A DNA stretch of 64,000 bases from F22 sp963675625 (GTDB lineage Bacteria; Bacteroidota; Bacteroidia; Bacteroidales; Bacteroidaceae), in the NCBI GenBank assembly GCA_963675625.1, contig OY776497.1:2418001-2482000 (forward strand), given 5' to 3'. The notes beneath the pieces were generated by a model, which did not search any database, had not been told where the DNA came from, and saw nothing but the letters and a program-made list of their open reading frames with translations. Below, one piece after another: positions 61,629-64,000 of the stretch (the stretch's first letter is position 1; the number at the start of each line of letters is the position of its first letter). The translations under genes were made by a program, and so were the position numbers.

Positions 61629-63857
61629 ATGATTGAATATGTTATCAAACGAGATGGACGTCGTGTACCGTTTGTTTCGACTTTAATCACCCAAGCTGTG
61701 GGTGCAGCAATGAGTGCTGTTAATGAAAAAGAGTCTTATCATCTGACTCAGACTATTGCAGACGCTGTTGCCAATACAGATGTGGATAATGAGACACTAT
61801 CTGTTGACGATATTCAAAATATGGTGGAGAAGCAATTGATACACCATGATTTACCTACTGTTGCCAAAGCTTATATTATTTATCGTCATAAACGTGATAT
61901 GGCTCGTAATGCAAAGTTCAACGATACCATTTCGGATATTATTGCGGCCAAAAAAAATGATATAACTCGTGAGAATGCCAATATGAATGCAGAAACGCCT
62001 GCTGGTATGATGATGAAGGTGGCTAGTGAGGCCACCAAATCATATGTGGATAATTTCTTACTGAAGGATAAGGTTAAAGATGCTGTCAAAAATAATATTA
62101 TTCATATACATGATAAGGATTATTACCCTAGTCGTAGCTTAACATGTTTGCACCATCCTGTGGATCGTATTTTAGAGAATGGGTTCCACGCTGGCCATGG
62201 CGAATCACGTCCTGCTAAGCGTATTGAAACGGCAGCTATTATAAGTTGTATTTCTATGGAAACGATTCAGAACGAGATGCATGGAGGACAAGCTATTCCT
62301 GCGTTTGATTTTTATCTAGCTCCATATGTACGTAAAACGTATGTGGAAGAATTAGAAAAGATGGCTTTGATGCTGTCTGATGATAAGGCGGCTTATGCTC
62401 ATCTCTTTGAGGCAGATATTGATGACTATGTGAAAAAAGAATTGACTGGCTTGACAGGAGATGCACGTGTGAAACAGCATGCTATCAATAATACTGTTGT
62501 TCGTGTGCATCAAGCTATGGAGGCTTTCATTCATAATATGAATACCATTCATTCTCGCGGGGGAAACCAAGTGGTTTTTTCATCGATCAACTATGGTACA
62601 GATACTTCTGCTGAGGGACGTTGTGTTATTCGTGAACTTTTATTATCGACTTATCGTGGAGTCGGAAATAATGCGACGGCGATTTTTCCTATTCAGATAT
62701 GGAAAAAGAAACGTGGAGCTAATTACCACGTAGATGATAGAAATTACGATTTGTTTAAACTTGCTTGTAAGGTTACAGCTCGTCGTTTCTTCCCTAATTT
62801 CATTAATTTAGATGCAACATTTAATACTCATAAGAAATGGGATGCTAATGATCCTAAGCGTTATGTCTATGAATGTGCTACTATGGGGTGCCGTACACGT
62901 GTTTTTGAGAACCTGCATGGTGAAAAAACATCCATAGGTCGTGGTAACTTGTCATTTACTACTGTGAACTTACCAGGATTGGCGCTACGCGTGTACCAAA
63001 ATCCTGTAGAAGAATCACGTATTGCTGAATTCTTTAAACTTTTAGGTGATGCAGTTGATACAGCTAAACAACAATTAATGGATCGTTATAAGTTCCAAAG
63101 TGAGGCACTTATCAAACAGTTCCCATTATTGATGTCTGGTATGTGGAATGGATCAGAAAAATATGGTCCAGATGATAAGGTGGGGGATTTGTTGAAGCAA
63201 GGAACTCTGGGGATTGGTTTTATAGGTTTGGCCGAATGTTTGACTGCACTTATTGGTGCACATCATGGAGAAAGTGATGAGGCTCAAAAGTTGGGATTAC
63301 GCATTGTTCGTTTTATGAATGAAAAAGTTGAATTGTATAAAACGGAAACACAACTTAATTTTAGTGTATTGGGTACTCCAGCCGAGGGACTTTCTGGACG
63401 CTTTACTCGACGCGACAAAGAAATTTTTGGTGTCGTGCCTGGGGTGACAGATAAGGACTATTACACAAATTCAAACCATGTGCCTGTAGGGTATAAATGC
63501 AGTGCTGTACATAAGGCCAAAATTGAGGGACCGTATCATGACATAACTCGTGGGGGCCATATCTTCTATGTTGAAATAGATGGAGATGCTACTAAGAATG
63601 AACAAGCTATATTAGACATTGTAGCGTTGATGGATCAGAACAATATAGGTTATGGTTCTATCAATCATAATAGAAATCGTTGTATGAATTGTAATTATGA
63701 GACAGCTGATGACATGACTGTGTGTCCAAAATGTGGCTCAGATTATATAGATAGATTACAACGAATTACAGGTTATTTGGTTGGAACAACGGATAAATGG
63801 AATTCTGGTAAATTAGCAGAATTGAACGATCGTGTGATTCATGGGGCTAGAAAATAA
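61629..63857 (+). CDS. nrdD: Anaerobic ribonucleoside-triphosphate reductase (class III)
   Basis: 742 residues. An ATP-cone domain opens the protein (IEYVIKRDGRRVPFV, about 2-16). The barrel has the HxHD region IHIHDKDYY (about 157), and the C-terminal zinc site is CMNCNYE...CPKCGSD (about 694-714). The glycyl-radical motif RITGYLVGT (about 719) is intact. It makes deoxyribonucleotides without oxygen using a radical placed by NrdG, whose gene follows 8 bases later. It shows the organism can grow anaerobically. Confidence 0.97.
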   Translation: MIEYVIKRDGRRVPFVSTLITQAVGAAMSAVNEKESYHLTQTIADAVANTDVDNETLSVDDIQNMVEKQLIHHDLPTVAKAYIIYRHKRDMARNAKFNDTISDIIAAKKNDITRENANMNAETPAGMMMKVASEATKSYVDNFLLKDKVKDAVKNNIIHIHDKDYYPSRSLTCLHHPVDRILENGFHAGHGESRPAKRIETAAIISCISMETIQNEMHGGQAIPAFDFYLAPYVRKTYVEELEKMALMLSDDKAAYAHLFEADIDDYVKKELTGLTGDARVKQHAINNTVVRVHQAMEAFIHNMNTIHSRGGNQVVFSSINYGTDTSAEGRCVIRELLLSTYRGVGNNATAIFPIQIWKKKRGANYHVDDRNYDLFKLACKVTARRFFPNFINLDATFNTHKKWDANDPKRYVYECATMGCRTRVFENLHGEKTSIGRGNLSFTTVNLPGLALRVYQNPVEESRIAEFFKLLGDAVDTAKQQLMDRYKFQSEALIKQFPLLMSGMWNGSEKYGPDDKVGDLLKQGTLGIGFIGLAECLTALIGAHHGESDEAQKLGLRIVRFMNEKVELYKTETQLNFSVLGTPAEGLSGRFTRRDKEIFGVVPGVTDKDYYTNSNHVPVGYKCSAVHKAKIEGPYHDITRGGHIFYVEIDGDATKNEQAILDIVALMDQNNIGYGSINHNRNRCMNCNYETADDMTVCPKCGSDYIDRLQRITGYLVGTTDKWNSGKLAELNDRVIHGARK

Positions 63858-63865
63858 TGTAGCGT

Positions 63866-64000
63866 ATGAACAAAATATCTTCTGAGAATCTTGCGGTAAT
63901 GGACATCGTATACTCCACTTCTGTGGATGGTGTCGGTTTGAGAAATGCGCTGTATGTTTCAGGATGTAATATGCGTTGTCCTCATTGTCATAATCAAGAT
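63866..64000 (+). CDS. nrdG: Anaerobic ribonucleotide reductase activating protein, N-terminal part
   Basis: The frame from ATG 63866 runs 45 codons to the end of the window. It has the radical SAM cluster motif CNMRCPHC (Cys residues 34, 38 and 41) in the context SGCNMRCPHCHNQD, typical of NrdG. It generates the glycyl radical on NrdD with S-adenosylmethionine. The rest of the gene is outside the window. Confidence 0.93.
   Translation, partial: MNKISSENLAVMDIVYSTSVDGVGLRNALYVSGCNMRCPHCHNQD

Overview
The window looks like chromosome from an anaerobic member of the Bacteroidales (phylum Bacteroidota). The evidence is the SusC/SusD pair, three GH92 mannosidases, Bacteroidota-type promoters (TTTG, about 20 bp, TAnnTTTG), surface-lipoprotein signals of the C-S-D-D type, a lysS-gpsA-pgi run, families such as DUF4301 and DUF5686, and a class III ribonucleotide reductase. 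I would not assign a genus from sequence alone.

Layout. Positions 1-3750 hold the end of a glycan-uptake locus: the last codons of a SusC porin, a SusD-like lipoprotein and a two-LamG surface lipoprotein. A terminator and a new promoter follow, and 3829-14108 is a compact operon: two GH92 lipoproteins, an MFS permease, a third GH92 and a NagB-like/PIG-L fusion protein. The likely scheme is that mannose-rich N-glycan is bound at the surface, trimmed in the periplasm by exo-alpha-mannosidases, and the products imported and deacetylated. From 14 to 21 kb are oxidative-stress genes (rubrerythrin, yaaA), a BASS-type transporter, an unknown lipoprotein, a DUF5686 barrel protein and a MATE exporter. 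From 21.5 to 34.4 kb are lysS, gpsA, pgi, a patatin/beta-barrel protein, a HAD phosphatase, a sodium/solute symporter, recR, a small membrane protein, an acetyltransferase, four identical tRNA-Asp genes and a GT4 glycosyltransferase. From 34.4 to 39.1 kb, on the minus strand, lie dnaJ, grpE, dgkA and a Rel protein whose hydrolase site is degenerate.

From 39.2 to 46.9 kb a plus-strand operon links a DUF4301 protein, a 1353-residue two-module membrane kinase, its response regulator and an AbgT-family transporter. From 47 to 56.4 kb are an RlmI-like methyltransferase, an RNase D-like exonuclease, a DUF5063 protein, ftsK, a LolA-like protein, trxB, a GNAT protein, maf and tsaD. A very large TamB-like protein, nrdD and the start of nrdG close the window.

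The least expected items are not ordinary genes. They are a candidate structured small RNA with its own consensus promoter and terminator at about 28783-28932; four copies of the palindrome ATGTACAT spaced exactly 22 bp apart at 54490-54563; a perfect 30-bp-arm inverted repeat at 34404-34465 with no T-tract; a NagB-like domain in which the catalytic residues are replaced; and a yaaA promoter placed so that its mRNA should be leaderless.
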